The notes: generated from the letters alone by a model not told the origin. DNA of 64,000 nt from Acidobacteriota bacterium (GCA_009835985.1 VXWI01000036.1:1-64000), one strand, 5' to 3'. Shown: positions 24,019-33,825, numbered from the stretch's first letter. Numbers and translations are program-made.

Positions 24019-25128
24019 CTAACTCCGGCGCCGCCGCGTACCGGACGAACCCTTGCCGAGGAGCAGCGCCAGCGAGGCGAGCGCGGCGCGATCCGGGACC
24101 CGGGTGGTCTTCATCCGCAGGTCCATCTCGGCCAGTTGCCTGAGCATGGCCCTGAGTTCGGCCGGGCGGAAGCGGCGGGCCGCGCGCTCGAGATCGTCGG
24201 CGACCCGGCGGGGCACGCGCAGCGCCTCGGCGAGGGGTTCGTCCCCGCCGTGGGCCTGGGCCAACTGGATCTGGGTCACGAGCCGGTACAGCAGCGCCAT
24301 GAGCGCCTGCGGCGACTCCCCGTCCCGAAGCAGCGATTCGAGCGAAGAAAGCGCCGTCTCGGTGCGGCCCGCCTGCAACGCATCGGTGAAACGGAAGCGG
24401 TCCTGGACACTGCCGCCGCCGAGCACCTGTTCCATGTCCGCAAGGGTGACGTCACCACCCTCGTCGCTGGCGGCGTACACGGCGAGTTTCTCGATCTCGT
24501 TCACCTGCTGGCGCAGTTCCCGGCCGAACCGCTCGAAGAGCAACTCCGCACCCTGTTCGGGCAGGTTGAGGCCGCGCTCGCGCGCGGCGCGCCGGATCCA
24601 GTGGACCATCCGGGCCGGAGGAGGCGCGTCGCAATCGAGCACCAGCGCCCCTCCACCGGCGACGGCATCGCCCAACGAAGAGGCCAGCGCCTTCCAGTCC
24701 TTGCGCCGCCGGTCGGGGCTCCGCTCCCATTCGAGAGCGATGACGGCCCGTCCCGGCGGTCGATCGACAAGCTCGAGCACGACGCCGGCAAGCCCCGTGG
24801 CGCTGGCGGGCGGCTGGGAGATCCGCAGGCCGTTTTCGATGAGAACGACGGGAGCGCCGCTGAACGAAACCGTGCGGGTGGCGCTCACCACCTGCTCGGC
24901 GCTCGCCGCCCGGCCGTCGAAACGGCGCAGCCGGAACGGCGCCGGCGGCCGTCCCAGATGGTGGTCAGCCAGCCGCCGCAGGGTTCGCTGCCGGAGCCAG
25001 CTGTCCGCGCCCCCCACGACATAGAAGGCGCCCGCTTCGGGGGCCGGCAGCCGATCGACCATCTTCTCCGCCGGAACGGGCCCGAGCGCGGCGAAAGTCT
25101 TGCCGAACCCGGCCTCGGCGAAGGCCAT
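24019..25128 (-). CDS. holA: DNA polymerase III delta subunit
   Basis: 369 residues, clamp-loader delta subunit that opens the sliding clamp. It shows the AAA-like delta pattern: FYVVGGADSWLRQRTLRRLADHHLG near residue 35, a hydrophobic VVLIENGLRIS strand, VIALEWERSPDRRRKDWKAL, then the helical lid LLFERFGRELRQQVNEIEKLAVYA (about 180-205) and the C-terminal collar helices ALMALLYRLVTQIQLAQ and LAEMDLRMKTT. Its ATG overlaps the lptE stop by one base (TGATG). The leuS-lptE-holA order is a common bacterial cluster. Confidence 0.92.
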   Translation of the reverse strand: MAFAEAGFGKTFAALGPVPAEKMVDRLPAPEAGAFYVVGGADSWLRQRTLRRLADHHLGRPPAPFRLRRFDGRAASAEQVVSATRTVSFSGAPVVLIENGLRISQPPASATGLAGVVLELVDRPPGRAVIALEWERSPDRRRKDWKALASSLGDAVAGGGALVLDCDAPPPARMVHWIRRAARERGLNLPEQGAELLFERFGRELRQQVNEIEKLAVYAASDEGGDVTLADMEQVLGGGSVQDRFRFTDALQAGRTETALSSLESLLRDGESPQALMALLYRLVTQIQLAQAHGGDEPLAEALRVPRRVADDLERAARRFRPAELRAMLRQLAEMDLRMKTTRVPDRAALASLALLLGKGSSGTRRRRS

Positions 25129-25700
25129 CAGAACCCCTCGAGAATCGCCACCAGCAGGGAGTCCGCGAAAGCGCTGGCGATCCGCGAGAACGCGAGCCCC
25201 TCCCGGTCGAAGGCGGCATCGGGATCGTCCCCGATCGAGAACTCGTCACGCAGCGTGAACTCGTCCGACTCGAAGAGCACGACGTCATTGACGACGTCCG
25301 TGAACTCCACGGTGGCGCGCACGATGATGAGATACGTGGAGGCCGCTCCCGTCGCCGGATCGAGCTGCGCCGGCGAGAAATCCACGCTCAGCACCGTGCC
25401 CCGCATCACCGCGTCGGCCCCCTCCTCGGTCTCCTGGACCTCGTAACGGCCCCGCCGGTTGAACCCCGCGATGATCTGTTCCGTCATCCCCTCTTCCACC
25501 TCGGGGAAGGCGCTCTCGTTGTCGAAGGGGAGGATGGCGACGACCTGGACGTGGCCGGGGAGCCCCCCGCCGATGCCTGCAAGCCGGTAACCGCATCCCC
25601 CGAGGACGCCCAGCCACACGAGTCCGAACAGCGCCGGACGCCTCCAGCCCCGGCGGGCGCAAACGGCGCCCCGACGGGCGGAGCGGATGGCGGAGTTCAC
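25128..25700 (-). CDS. lptE: LPS-assembly lipoprotein LptE
   Basis: 190 residues. A lipoprotein signal ends in LGGCGYRLAG (Cys about residue 36); the CGY-L/F start of the mature protein is typical of LptE/RlpB. Downstream, VQVVAILPFDNESAFPEVEEGMTEQI and the motif GYEV-type strand YEVQETEEGADAVMRGTVLSVD fit the family. LptE plugs the LptD barrel in the outer membrane for LPS export, so this gene supports a diderm envelope. GTG start overlaps the leuS stop by 4 bases, and its own stop overlaps holA by one base. Confidence 0.88.
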   Translation of the reverse strand: MNSAIRSARRGAVCARRGWRRPALFGLVWLGVLGGCGYRLAGIGGGLPGHVQVVAILPFDNESAFPEVEEGMTEQIIAGFNRRGRYEVQETEEGADAVMRGTVLSVDFSPAQLDPATGAASTYLIIVRATVEFTDVVNDVVLFESDEFTLRDEFSIGDDPDAAFDREGLAFSRIASAFADSLLVAILEGF

Positions 25701-28177
25701 GACGGGCGGGCCGCCACGAAGTTCACGAGCCGGTCCGGCACGGTCACGATACGGCGAACCTCGAGTCCCTCCAGGTGACGGCGGATTCCCGCGTTCTCCC
25801 GGGCCTGGTCGACGAGCACCCCCCGCTCGAGGCCCGCCGGCACCTCGAGGCGGCCCCGGAGTTTTCCGTTCACCTGCAGCACCACGAGCACCTGCTCATC
25901 CCGGGCGAGATCCTCGTCGCATTCGGGCCACGGGGCTTCCACGAGCATCGTCTCGCCGCCCAGCCGCTCCCAGAGTTCCTCCGTGAGATGGGGCGCCATG
26001 GGGTTGAGGAGCGAGACGACCGTTTCGACCGCCTCGCGCACCGTCCGGCGGGAGGCCTCGCTGGCGGCGTCCGACAGGCGCTGCGAAAGCGCTGAGGTCA
26101 GTTCCATGACGGCGGCAATCGCGGTATTGGGATGGATGCGGTCCTGGAGGTCCCGGGTGACCCGCCGAATCGTCTGATGGGTCTTGCGGCGGAGCGCCAC
26201 GTCCTCGGGCGCGAAGTCCTCGTCCCCAACCGGTGGCGGTGTGGACACCAGCCAGTCCGCGTCCCCGGGAATCAGTCGTTCCAGCCGTCGCAGGAAGCGC
26301 GCCGGCCCGGAGAGACGGGCATCGGTCCAATCCATCTCCTTTTCCGGAGGCGACTCGAAGAGGACGTAGAGACGGATCGCGTCGGCCCCGTGCCGTTCCA
26401 CCACGGCGTCCGGGTCCACGACGTTGCCCTTGCTCTTGGACATCTTGGCGCCGTCCTTGATGACCATCCCCTGGCTCAGTTGGCGGACCACCGGTTCATC
26501 GGTGCCGGCCAGCCCGAGGTCCCGCATCATCTTGGTCCAGAACCGGCAGTAGATGAGGTGCAGGATGGCGTGCTCGACGCCGCCGATGTAGAGATCAATG
26601 GGGAACCAGGCGCGGGCCTTCTCCGCATCGAAAGGCGCCCCGGCGTTGTGCGGATCGAGGTAGCGGTAGAAGTACCACGACGAGTCCACAAAGGTGTCCA
26701 TGGTGTCGGTCTCGCGGCGTGCGGCACAACCGCAGCGCGGGCAGTCCACCTGGAGCCAGGACTCCATCTTCGAGAGCACGGACCCTCCCATGCCCGTGAT
26801 CTCGACATCGCGGGGCAACTCGACCGGGAGATCGTCCTCGGGCACCGGAACCTCGCCGCACTCCCCGCAATGGATCATCGGAATGGGCGTGCCCCAGTAC
26901 CGCTGCCGGGAGATTCCCCAGTCGCGGAACCGCCAGGCGATCTTGGGCTCGCCGTAGCCGCCTTCGCGGGCGTGCTCCGCCATTGCGGTCTTTGCCTCCT
27001 CCGTGGGCAGACCGCTGAACGGGCCGGAATCGACCACGGTCCCGTGGTCCACGAAGGCGCCGTCCGCCGCCGCGAGGTCGGAATCGTTCGGGATGACGAC
27101 GGTCCGGATCTCGATCCCGTACGTCTTCGCGAACTCGTGGTCGCGCTCGTCGTGCGCCGGAACCGCCATGACGGCGCCGGTCCCGTACTCCATGAGCACG
27201 TAGTCGGCGACGAAGACCGGAATCTCCTCTCCCGAGAACGGGTTCAGCGCCTTGAAGCCGGTGTTCACTCCAGTCTTTTCGGTCTCGCCGGTCGAGTGGC
27301 TCTCACCGGGGCGCGGCGCGGCGGCGGTGCGGACGTAGTCGGCCACCTCCGGGTTCCGGGCCGCGATGGCCAGGGCCGCGGCATGACGGGGAGCGAGCAC
27401 CAGTGCGGTCGCGCCATAGATGGTGTCGACCCGGGTGGTGAACACCGGGACGTCGCCCCCGTCTCCCAGCGCCGGGATCCGGAAGTGGATCTCCGCGCCT
27501 TCCGAGCGCCCGATCCAGTTGCGCTGCAGCACCAGCACCTTGTGCGGCCAACCGGGCATCCGCTCCATCTCGTCGAGCAGCTCGTCGGCGTAGTCGGTGA
27601 CGCGCAGGAACCACTGGGGGAGTTCCCGCTCCTCGACCACCGCCTCGCAGCGCCAGCACCCCCCGGCCTCGACCTGCTCGTTGGCGAGCACGGTTTCGCA
27701 ACCGGGGCACCAGTTGACGGCGCCGTTCTTCCGGTAGGCGAGCCCGCGCTCCCACATCTTGACGAAGAACCACTGGTTCCAGCGGTAGTAGGACGAATCG
27801 CAGGTGGCGAACTCGCGCTCCCAGTCGTAGCTGAACCCGAGCCGGCGGAGCTGGCGCCGCATGTGGTCGATGTTCTGCGTGGTCCAGTCGGCCGGGTGAG
27901 CCCCGCGCTGGAGCGCCGCGTTCTCGGCCGGCAGGCCGAGAGCGTCCCATCCGATGGGATGCATCACGGTGAAACCGTTGCGCCGGTAGAAGCGGGCGAC
28001 CACGTCGCCGATGGAGTAGTTCCGCACATGGCCCATGTGGATGCGCCCGGACGGATAAGGAAGCATCTCGAGGCAGTAGAAGCGCGGCCCCTCCGGCAGG
28101 TCCGGCGCGCGGAAGGAACCCTCCCGCTCCCAGCGGTCCTGCCACTTGGTTTCGACGCGTTCGTGAAAGGTGCTCAT
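25697..28177 (-). CDS. leuS: Leucyl-tRNA synthetase
   Basis: 826 residues, bacterial LeuRS length. The class I HIGH element is PYPSGRIHMGHVRNY (about 38-52) and the KMSKS loop is DGAKMSKSKGNVVDPD (about 585). The CP1 editing domain with AVPAHDERDHEFA (the Thr-rich/Asp region) lies at about 340, and the zinc-like CGECGEV and CPRCGC elements at about 435 and 480. The C-terminal VNGKLRGRLEVP segment is present. ATG overlaps the mutY stop by 4 bases. No T-box leader, since mutY abuts. Confidence 0.98.
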   Translation of the reverse strand: MSTFHERVETKWQDRWEREGSFRAPDLPEGPRFYCLEMLPYPSGRIHMGHVRNYSIGDVVARFYRRNGFTVMHPIGWDALGLPAENAALQRGAHPADWTTQNIDHMRRQLRRLGFSYDWEREFATCDSSYYRWNQWFFVKMWERGLAYRKNGAVNWCPGCETVLANEQVEAGGCWRCEAVVEERELPQWFLRVTDYADELLDEMERMPGWPHKVLVLQRNWIGRSEGAEIHFRIPALGDGGDVPVFTTRVDTIYGATALVLAPRHAAALAIAARNPEVADYVRTAAAPRPGESHSTGETEKTGVNTGFKALNPFSGEEIPVFVADYVLMEYGTGAVMAVPAHDERDHEFAKTYGIEIRTVVIPNDSDLAAADGAFVDHGTVVDSGPFSGLPTEEAKTAMAEHAREGGYGEPKIAWRFRDWGISRQRYWGTPIPMIHCGECGEVPVPEDDLPVELPRDVEITGMGGSVLSKMESWLQVDCPRCGCAARRETDTMDTFVDSSWYFYRYLDPHNAGAPFDAEKARAWFPIDLYIGGVEHAILHLIYCRFWTKMMRDLGLAGTDEPVVRQLSQGMVIKDGAKMSKSKGNVVDPDAVVERHGADAIRLYVLFESPPEKEMDWTDARLSGPARFLRRLERLIPGDADWLVSTPPPVGDEDFAPEDVALRRKTHQTIRRVTRDLQDRIHPNTAIAAVMELTSALSQRLSDAASEASRRTVREAVETVVSLLNPMAPHLTEELWERLGGETMLVEAPWPECDEDLARDEQVLVVLQVNGKLRGRLEVPAGLERGVLVDQARENAGIRRHLEGLEVRRIVTVPDRLVNFVAARPS

Positions 28178-29319
28178 GGGTCGCCGGGCGCGGAGACTAG
28201 CAGCCGCTCAGATGGTTTCCCGGCCGCTCGGCTGGTCGAACCGACCCGCTGCAGCGCCTTTCGCAGCATGGACCCGGACGGGATCCGATCGAGCTCCCGC
28301 GGGTGCACGAAGCGGCCCGCCGGACCGATCCCGCTGGGCGCCGGATCCACGAGATCGGCCTCGAACGGAACCACCGCGATCCTTCGATTCATCACGGTGT
28401 GCCGGAAGCCGGACAGTGCTCGCGCCGGCTGCAACCGGATCCCGTAGCGCGAGGCGGCCTCCCGGACGAGCGCCGTGTCCGCGGACTCATCGCTCCGGTA
28501 TTCACCGCACGGCAACTCGTAGAGGCCGCGCATGGGGCTTTCCCCACGCCGAAACACCAGGATCCGGCCCTCCCGGTCCCGGACGACGGCCACCGCGAGG
28601 CGTACGGAAACCGCCCGTGGACGCGCCGGACGCTCGGGAAACTCCGTCTGCCGCCCCGCCACGCGCGACCAGCAGAACTCACGGACCGGACACGGTCCGC
28701 ACCGGGGAACGGCCGGCGTGCAGACCGTCGCTCCGAGTTCCATCAGCGCCTGGTTCCAGTCGCCCGGGTCCCGGGCGCCATCCGCTTCCATCAGGCGGCC
28801 GGCCAGGTCCCGGACGCGCCCCTCGAACGGCGCCCGTCCCCGGACCCCCCCGACCATGAACAGCCGGGACAACACCCGGCGCACGTTTCCATCGACCGCG
28901 GCCACCGGTTCGCCAAAGGCGATGGAGGCGATGGCCGCCGCGGTGTACTCGCCGATCCCGGGGAGGCCCCGCAGCGACTCGGCCTTGCCGGGGATGTCCC
29001 GGTCTTCCGCAGCCAGTTGCCGCGCCGCCCGGTGGAGCGCGCGGGCGCGGCCGTAGTAGCCGAGGCCCGCCCAGGCGGCGAGGACCTCGTCCTCGGACGC
29101 GTCAGCCAGCGCCCCGGGGTCCGGAAAGCGAGCGACGAAAGCCCCGTAGCGCGGCAGCACGGCTTCCATCCGCGTCTGCTGGAGCATCACCTCCGACACC
29201 CAGACGCGCCAGGCATCGGGGGATTCGCGAAACGGAAGCTGGCGCTTGTTCTTCCGGAACCAGGCGAGCAGGGTCCGCCGCAGGAGACGGAACGGGGAGG
29301 CTGGAGGAAGGTCGGACAT
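28174..29319 (-). CDS. mutY: Adenine DNA glycosylase MutY
   Basis: 381 residues. It removes A opposite 8-oxoG. The HhH-GPD core is complete: catalytic Glu in VSEVMLQQTRMEAVLPRY (about 40), helix-hairpin-helix LRGLPGIGEYTAAAIASIAFG (about 112) and catalytic Asp in AAVDGNVRRVLSRLF (about 140). The [4Fe-4S] cluster motif C-x6-C-x2-C-x5-C reads CTPAVPRCGPCPVREFC (about 190). The C-terminal Nudix-like domain that recognises 8-oxoG starts near VRLAVAVVRDREGRILVF. It overlaps leuS by 4 bases. Confidence 0.96.
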   Translation of the reverse strand: MSDLPPASPFRLLRRTLLAWFRKNKRQLPFRESPDAWRVWVSEVMLQQTRMEAVLPRYGAFVARFPDPGALADASEDEVLAAWAGLGYYGRARALHRAARQLAAEDRDIPGKAESLRGLPGIGEYTAAAIASIAFGEPVAAVDGNVRRVLSRLFMVGGVRGRAPFEGRVRDLAGRLMEADGARDPGDWNQALMELGATVCTPAVPRCGPCPVREFCWSRVAGRQTEFPERPARPRAVSVRLAVAVVRDREGRILVFRRGESPMRGLYELPCGEYRSDESADTALVREAASRYGIRLQPARALSGFRHTVMNRRIAVVPFEADLVDPAPSGIGPAGRFVHPRELDRIPSGSMLRKALQRVGSTSRAAGKPSERLLVSAPGDP

Positions 29320-29374
29320 GTGGCCGGAGCGAGCCGCCTCTGGCCGCCGCTCCGCGGCCGGCGCGCTGTCGCGC

Positions 29375-30388
29375 CTAGAGGAGCTCGTGGGCGATCTTCT
29401 GGTAGTAGCCGACGGCGTCCACCAGGTCGCTCTTCAGCACGTGTTCGTGAGCGGTGTGGGCGTCGTGGATGCTGCCCGGGCCGATGAGCAGCGGGGTGCC
29501 CCAGGAGGGCATGAACGGGATGTCGGTCGAATACGACATCGAGGCCACCGCGAAACCGGGCAGCGTCCGGCAGAAGACCGCGTCGTTCTGGCCGACGTGT
29601 TCGTAGCTGAGGTTGCCGTCCGCGGACAGGATCTCCTCGAGGCGGCGCCGCGCCGGTTCCGCCTCCCCGACCAGCCGCCAGTAGAGCGTCGCCTCCGCGG
29701 AAGGAGCCAGCACGTTGCCGGCGACGCCCCCGGAAATGAGGCCCACGTTGAGAGTTGCCGAGCCGAGGACCTCGCTATGCCCCCAGTCAAGCGACTGGAG
29801 ATGCGCGATCAGCGCCAGCAGGCGATGGATCGCCGAATCCCCGGACTCAGGGTAGGAGGAGTGCGCCGCCTTCCCGCGAACCATGATCCGGGCCCGCAGG
29901 GTCCCCTTGTGGCCGGCGGCCATGATCCCCTCGGTGGGTTCCCCGCACACCAGGTGGAGCCCGTCCACCGGCGCACCGGGACCCCGCGCGTCGAGGTGGA
30001 TGGCGCCAGCGCTGTCCACTTCCTCCCCGACGGTGAAAACGAGGCCAAATCCCGCAACACCATCCTCCCGGAGCCGGCGGGCCGCGAAGAGCATCGCCGC
30101 CAGGATGCCCTTCGCGTCACAGGAACCGCGGCCGACGATGTGGGTCTCCGTCTCGCTCGACGGGAAGAAGGGCGGCACCGTGTCCAGATGCGTGCAGTAC
30201 CAAAGTCGCGTCGGACCATTCCCGGCGCGTGCGATCAGGTTCGGCCGGCCCGGGGCGGCCTCGTCGAACTCGACGTCGAGTCCGATGGCCGCGAGGTCCG
30301 AACCGACACGCTCGGCGACAGCTTCTTCATCGCCGGTCACCGAGGGGATGTCCACGATTTCCCGCAGATATCGGAAGAGCTCGTCCAT
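29375..30388 (-). CDS. M20-family metallo-deacetylase/peptidase (ArgE/DapE-like)
   Basis: 337 residues. The di-zinc signature is complete: THLDTVPP (His, about 67), GRGSCDAKG (bridging Asp, about 92), FTVGEEVDSAG (catalytic Glu-Glu, about 127), CGEPTEG (about 150) and the terminal DAHTAHEHV (His, about 315). A dimerisation lid with GKAAHSSYPESGDSAI is present. Length fits short ArgE, LysK or DapE-like enzymes; substrate cannot be fixed from sequence. The start at 30388 lies 7 bases after the fabF stop; an extension upstream would run into fabF. It takes the place where rnc often follows fabF. Confidence 0.88.
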   Translation of the reverse strand: MDELFRYLREIVDIPSVTGDEEAVAERVGSDLAAIGLDVEFDEAAPGRPNLIARAGNGPTRLWYCTHLDTVPPFFPSSETETHIVGRGSCDAKGILAAMLFAARRLREDGVAGFGLVFTVGEEVDSAGAIHLDARGPGAPVDGLHLVCGEPTEGIMAAGHKGTLRARIMVRGKAAHSSYPESGDSAIHRLLALIAHLQSLDWGHSEVLGSATLNVGLISGGVAGNVLAPSAEATLYWRLVGEAEPARRRLEEILSADGNLSYEHVGQNDAVFCRTLPGFAVASMSYSTDIPFMPSWGTPLLIGPGSIHDAHTAHEHVLKSDLVDAVGYYQKIAHELL

Positions 30389-30395
30389 GGCGTGC

Positions 30396-31643
30396 TCAGG
30401 AATCCTCAGGTTGACGGAACAGCAAGGAGACGTTCGTGCCGCCAAAGCCGAAGGAGTTGGAAAGCACGCTCCTCACCGCCGCGGGACGGGCGGTGTTGGG
30501 AACGATATCCAGATCGCAGTCGGGATCCGGGGTCTCGTGGTTGATCGTCGGAGGCAGTGTCTGGTGGTGGAGCGTCAGGCAGGCAATGCCGGCCTCGAGG
30601 CCTCCGGCGCCGCCGAGCAGGTGCCCGGTCATCGACTTCGTGGAACTCACCGCGAGCCGGTCGGCATGCCCGCCGAACACCCGCCGGATGGCGGCCGTCT
30701 CGATCCGGTCGTTGAGGGGGGTGGAGGTGCCGTGTGCGTTCACCGCATCCACGTCTTCCGGCGAGGCTCCGGCTTCGGCGAGCGCCGCCTGCATCACCCG
30801 GACCGCGCCACCCCCGTCCTCCGCCGGCGCCGTGATGTGGAACGCATCCCCACTCATTCCGTAGCCGATCACCTCCGCGTACAGCGTAGCGCCCCGCGCG
30901 CGCGCCCGCTCGCGCTCCTCCAGGATGAGGATGCCCGCTCCCTCACCGACCACGAAGCCGTCGCGGTTCCGATCGAACGGGCGCGACGCGCGCTCAGGGT
31001 CGCTATTGCGGGTGGAAAGCGCTTTCATGGAGGCGAATCCGCCGATGCACATCGGGGTAATCGTCGCTTCCGCCCCACCGGCGACCATCACGTCGGCGTG
31101 TCCGTGGCGGACGAGGCGGAAGGCCTCGCCGACCGCGTGAGCACCCGCGGAGCACGCGGTCGCCATCGCCGAGTTGGGTCCCCTGGCGCCCAGCCGGATC
31201 GACACCCAACCGGCTGCCAGGTTCACCACCATCGCCGGCACGAAGAAGGGAGAGATGCGGCGCGGCCCCTTCTCGAGCAGCTTGCGGTGCTCCCGCTCGA
31301 TCGTCTCGAAACCGCCGATTCCCGAAGAGATGACCACCCCGACGCGGTCGGGGTCTTCCAGCGGAGTCTCCAGGGCGGCATCTTCGGCCGCGAACAGCGA
31401 AGCCGCGAGCGCGTACTGGATGAAGGTGTCCATCTTGCGTGCGTCGCGGCGGTCCGCGTAGTCGAGCGGATCAAAACCCTTGACCTCGCACGCAATCCGC
31501 GACGTGAAGTCGGAGGCGTCGAAACGCGTGATCCGCCCGGCGCCGGAACGGCCCGCGACCAGACCGTCCCAGGTCTCCCGGGTTCCGATGCCCAGGGGGG
31601 ACACGAGGCCCACCCCCGTGACCACGACCCGACGCGCTGTCAT
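30396..31643 (-). CDS. fabF: Beta-ketoacyl-ACP synthase II
   Basis: 415 residues, condensing enzyme for chain elongation in fatty acid synthesis. The Cys-His-His triad is visible: TACSAGAHAVGEAFR (Cys about 165), VNAHGTSTPLND (His about 305) and KSMTGHLLGGAGGLEA (His about 340). The N-terminus VVVTGVGLVSPLGIGTRETWDGL and the C-terminal SNSFGFGGTNVSLLF are typical. It follows acpP by 96 bases on the same strand. Confidence 0.97.
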   Translation of the reverse strand: MTARRVVVTGVGLVSPLGIGTRETWDGLVAGRSGAGRITRFDASDFTSRIACEVKGFDPLDYADRRDARKMDTFIQYALAASLFAAEDAALETPLEDPDRVGVVISSGIGGFETIEREHRKLLEKGPRRISPFFVPAMVVNLAAGWVSIRLGARGPNSAMATACSAGAHAVGEAFRLVRHGHADVMVAGGAEATITPMCIGGFASMKALSTRNSDPERASRPFDRNRDGFVVGEGAGILILEERERARARGATLYAEVIGYGMSGDAFHITAPAEDGGGAVRVMQAALAEAGASPEDVDAVNAHGTSTPLNDRIETAAIRRVFGGHADRLAVSSTKSMTGHLLGGAGGLEAGIACLTLHHQTLPPTINHETPDPDCDLDIVPNTARPAAVRSVLSNSFGFGGTNVSLLFRQPEDS

Positions 31644-31739
31644 CGGCGCTGAAGCGTGCGCCGCGACCCGGGCCGCACCGCCGGTTCGCCGGCCTGCGGC
31701 AAGGCCCGGCAGTCTCGCAGGGGCAAGACCCGCCCTCCC

Positions 31740-32021
31740 TCAGTTGATGCGCTGCTCGATGAAAGCGACTGCATCGCCGACGGTCTGGATCCGCTCCGCC
31801 TGATCCTCCGAGATGTCAATCCCGAACTGCTCCTCGAGCGCCATCATCAGCTCGACCATATCCAGTGAATCGGCGCTCAGGTCACCCACGAAGGTGGCCT
31901 CCGGCGTGACCTCGTCGGGGGACACGGAAAGCTGCTCGCAGATGAGTTCCCGGACGCGCTCGTCCACCGGGAGCTCTTCCGGCTCCGGCGCGCCTTCCGC
32001 TTCCTTGGCTTTGTCGGGCAT
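31740..32021 (-). CDS. acpP: Acyl carrier protein
   Basis: 93 residues, with about 15 acidic N-terminal residues beyond the usual 77-80. The 4'-phosphopantetheine attachment site is the Ser in [20 protein letters not shown] (DSL motif at about residue 52). AGGAG precedes the ATG. It sits between fabG and fabF, the classical position. Confidence 0.96.
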   Translation of the reverse strand: MPDKAKEAEGAPEPEELPVDERVRELICEQLSVSPDEVTPEATFVGDLSADSLDMVELMMALEEQFGIDISEDQAERIQTVGDAVAFIEQRIN

Positions 32022-32076
32022 TGGTCTTTCTCCTGTCTCTGCTCTTCCGCGCCCGCCGTAGATCCGGCGACACGGG

Positions 32077-32847
32077 CTAAAGCGCGAGTCCTCCGGTTAC
32101 TTCGAGAACCGCGCCGGTGATGTAGCTCGCCTCGGCCGAAGCGAGGAAGGCGACCGCGGCCGCCACTTCTTCCGGCGATCCGGAACGTCCCATGGCGATG
32201 GCGCTTCCGAGCTGGGACCGCGCCGCCTCGGGCAATTCCCGGGTCATGTCGGTTTCCACGAGCCCCGGAGCCACCGCGTTCACGGTGATGTTCCGGCGCG
32301 CCAGTTCCTTCGCCAGCGCCTTCGTGAAACCGACGATGCCGGCCTTCGAAGTTGCGTAAGCGGTCTGACCCGGATTGCCGCGAAGTCCAACGATGGAACT
32401 GAGGTTGACGATGCGACCGTAGCGAGCGCGCATCATAGGCCGGACGGCAGCCTGGCAGCAAGCGTGCAGTCCGTCCAGGTTGGTCGCCATGACCTCGCGC
32501 CAGGCGTCCGCCGATTGACGCGCGAGCAGCCCATCGCGGGAGACTCCGGCGTTGTTGACGAGGATCTGCAACCCGCCGTTCGCGCTGGCCCCCGCCACGC
32601 AATGCCTGACCGATTCGGGATCGGTGAGGTCAAGCGCCAGGCCTCGCACGCGGCCGCGGCCGGCGTCGAGCACCTCGGCGGCGGCTTCGGCGCGGGACGC
32701 ATCGGTCCCGGTGAGGTACACCACGGCCCCCTCGTCGGCGAGCCGGGCGGCAATCGCGTGGCCGATCCCGCGGGTGCCGCCGGTAACGAGCGCCGTCTGC
32801 TCTTCGAACCGCATCCCGCGGGGGTCCTGGGCGGCGGAAACCATCAT
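32077..32847 (-). CDS. fabG: 3-oxoacyl-ACP reductase
   Basis: 256 residues, short-chain dehydrogenase that reduces 3-ketoacyl-ACP with NADPH. The cofactor loop is [12 protein letters not shown] (about 20), then [10 protein letters not shown], catalytic Ser in [24 protein letters not shown] (Tyr and Lys follow in YxxxK) and [12 protein letters not shown]. The ATG at 32847 overlaps the fabD stop by 4 bases (ATGA); MRFEEQ 11 codons later is a weaker alternative. A longer frame upstream is only the fabD shadow. Confidence 0.95.
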   Translation of the reverse strand: MMVSAAQDPRGMRFEEQTALVTGGTRGIGHAIAARLADEGAVVYLTGTDASRAEAAAEVLDAGRGRVRGLALDLTDPESVRHCVAGASANGGLQILVNNAGVSRDGLLARQSADAWREVMATNLDGLHACCQAAVRPMMRARYGRIVNLSSIVGLRGNPGQTAYATSKAGIVGFTKALAKELARRNITVNAVAPGLVETDMTRELPEAARSQLGSAIAMGRSGSPEEVAAAVAFLASAEASYITGAVLEVTGGLAL

Positions 32848-33800
32848 GCGCTCGCGACCGGCTCCAACACCAGCTCCTGAAGCCGTTCGACGCCGTCCGG
32901 ATCGGATACTGCGAACGCGGAGGAATTCGGGAGCACCTTGCGGACCATTCCGGTCAGCACCCTGCCCTGACCGATTTCCACGAATGCGGCAGCGCCGGCC
33001 GCCGCCATCCCCCGGAGCGTCTCCTCCCAGCGTACCGGCGAGGCCACCTGGCGGCGGAGAGCCTCCCGCGCCTCCGCGCCGGTACGGATGGGAGCCGCAT
33101 CGACGTTCGTCCACAGCGGCGCCGAGAGGTCGCGGAAGGGGGTGGCGTCGAGTTCGGCCGAAAGGCGTTCGGCGGCCGGTTCCATCAGCCGCGTGTGGAA
33201 CGGCGCACTCACCGGGAGCGGGAGTACGCGCCGCGCGCCGCGGGATTTCAACTCCTCCCCGGCTGCGGACACCGCAGCCCGGTGGCCGCCGATGACCACC
33301 TGGCCCCCACCGTTGAAGTTGGCAGGCTCCACGAGGCCCTCGCCGCGGCCGGTCACCTCGGAAGCGACCTCGGCCACGGCCTCCGCCGACAGCCCGAGAA
33401 CCGCCGCCATCGCGCCCTGCCCCTCGGGCACCGCCTCCTGCATGAATTCGGCCCGGCGCCTGGTGAGCCGCAACGCGTCCGTGAACGAGAGCGCTCCCAG
33501 TGCGACCAGCGCGGAGTACTCCCCCAGGCTGTGCCCGGCGGCCATGTCCGGGGCCGCTCCGCGCACCGCGATCGCCCGCCAGGCGGCAAAGCTGACGGTG
33601 AGCATGGCCGGTTGGGTGTTCCGGGTGCGCCGGAGGTCCTCCTCCGGTCCTTCGAAGCAGAGGTTCGAGAGCGGTTCTCCGAGCACCTCGTCCGCTTCTT
33701 CGAAAACCGCCCGGGACTCCGGGAAGGCATCTCGAAGCGCCCGGCCCATACCGGGTCGCTGCGAACCCTGGCCGGGGAAGAGGAAGGCCGTCTTGCTCAC
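32844..33800 (-). CDS. fabD: Malonyl-CoA:ACP transacylase
   Basis: 318 residues. FLFPGQGSQRPGMGR at the N-terminus, the nucleophile elbow GHSLGEYSALVA (Ser about 92), the Gln and Arg contacts near TQPAMLT and RRRAEFMQ (about 117), and the second His in SAPFHTRLM (about 200) are all in place. It lies 25 bases after rpmF. In many bacteria plsX and fabH intervene at this point; here they do not. Confidence 0.96.
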   Translation of the reverse strand: MSKTAFLFPGQGSQRPGMGRALRDAFPESRAVFEEADEVLGEPLSNLCFEGPEEDLRRTRNTQPAMLTVSFAAWRAIAVRGAAPDMAAGHSLGEYSALVALGALSFTDALRLTRRRAEFMQEAVPEGQGAMAAVLGLSAEAVAEVASEVTGRGEGLVEPANFNGGGQVVIGGHRAAVSAAGEELKSRGARRVLPLPVSAPFHTRLMEPAAERLSAELDATPFRDLSAPLWTNVDAAPIRTGAEAREALRRQVASPVRWEETLRGMAAAGAAAFVEIGQGRVLTGMVRKVLPNSSAFAVSDPDGVERLQELVLEPVASA

Positions 33801-33825
33801 GTCGTGGGGCGGACCGTCCGCGCCT

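Noticed and set aside
20407-28177. T-box leaders for glyQ or leuS
   Set aside because: Both genes overlap the gene upstream by 4 bases, leaving no room for a leader.
31644-31739. Possible tRNA or small RNA in the gap between fabF and acpP
   Set aside because: GC-rich with CCGGC palindromes, but no cloverleaf, T-loop or anticodon arm can be drawn.
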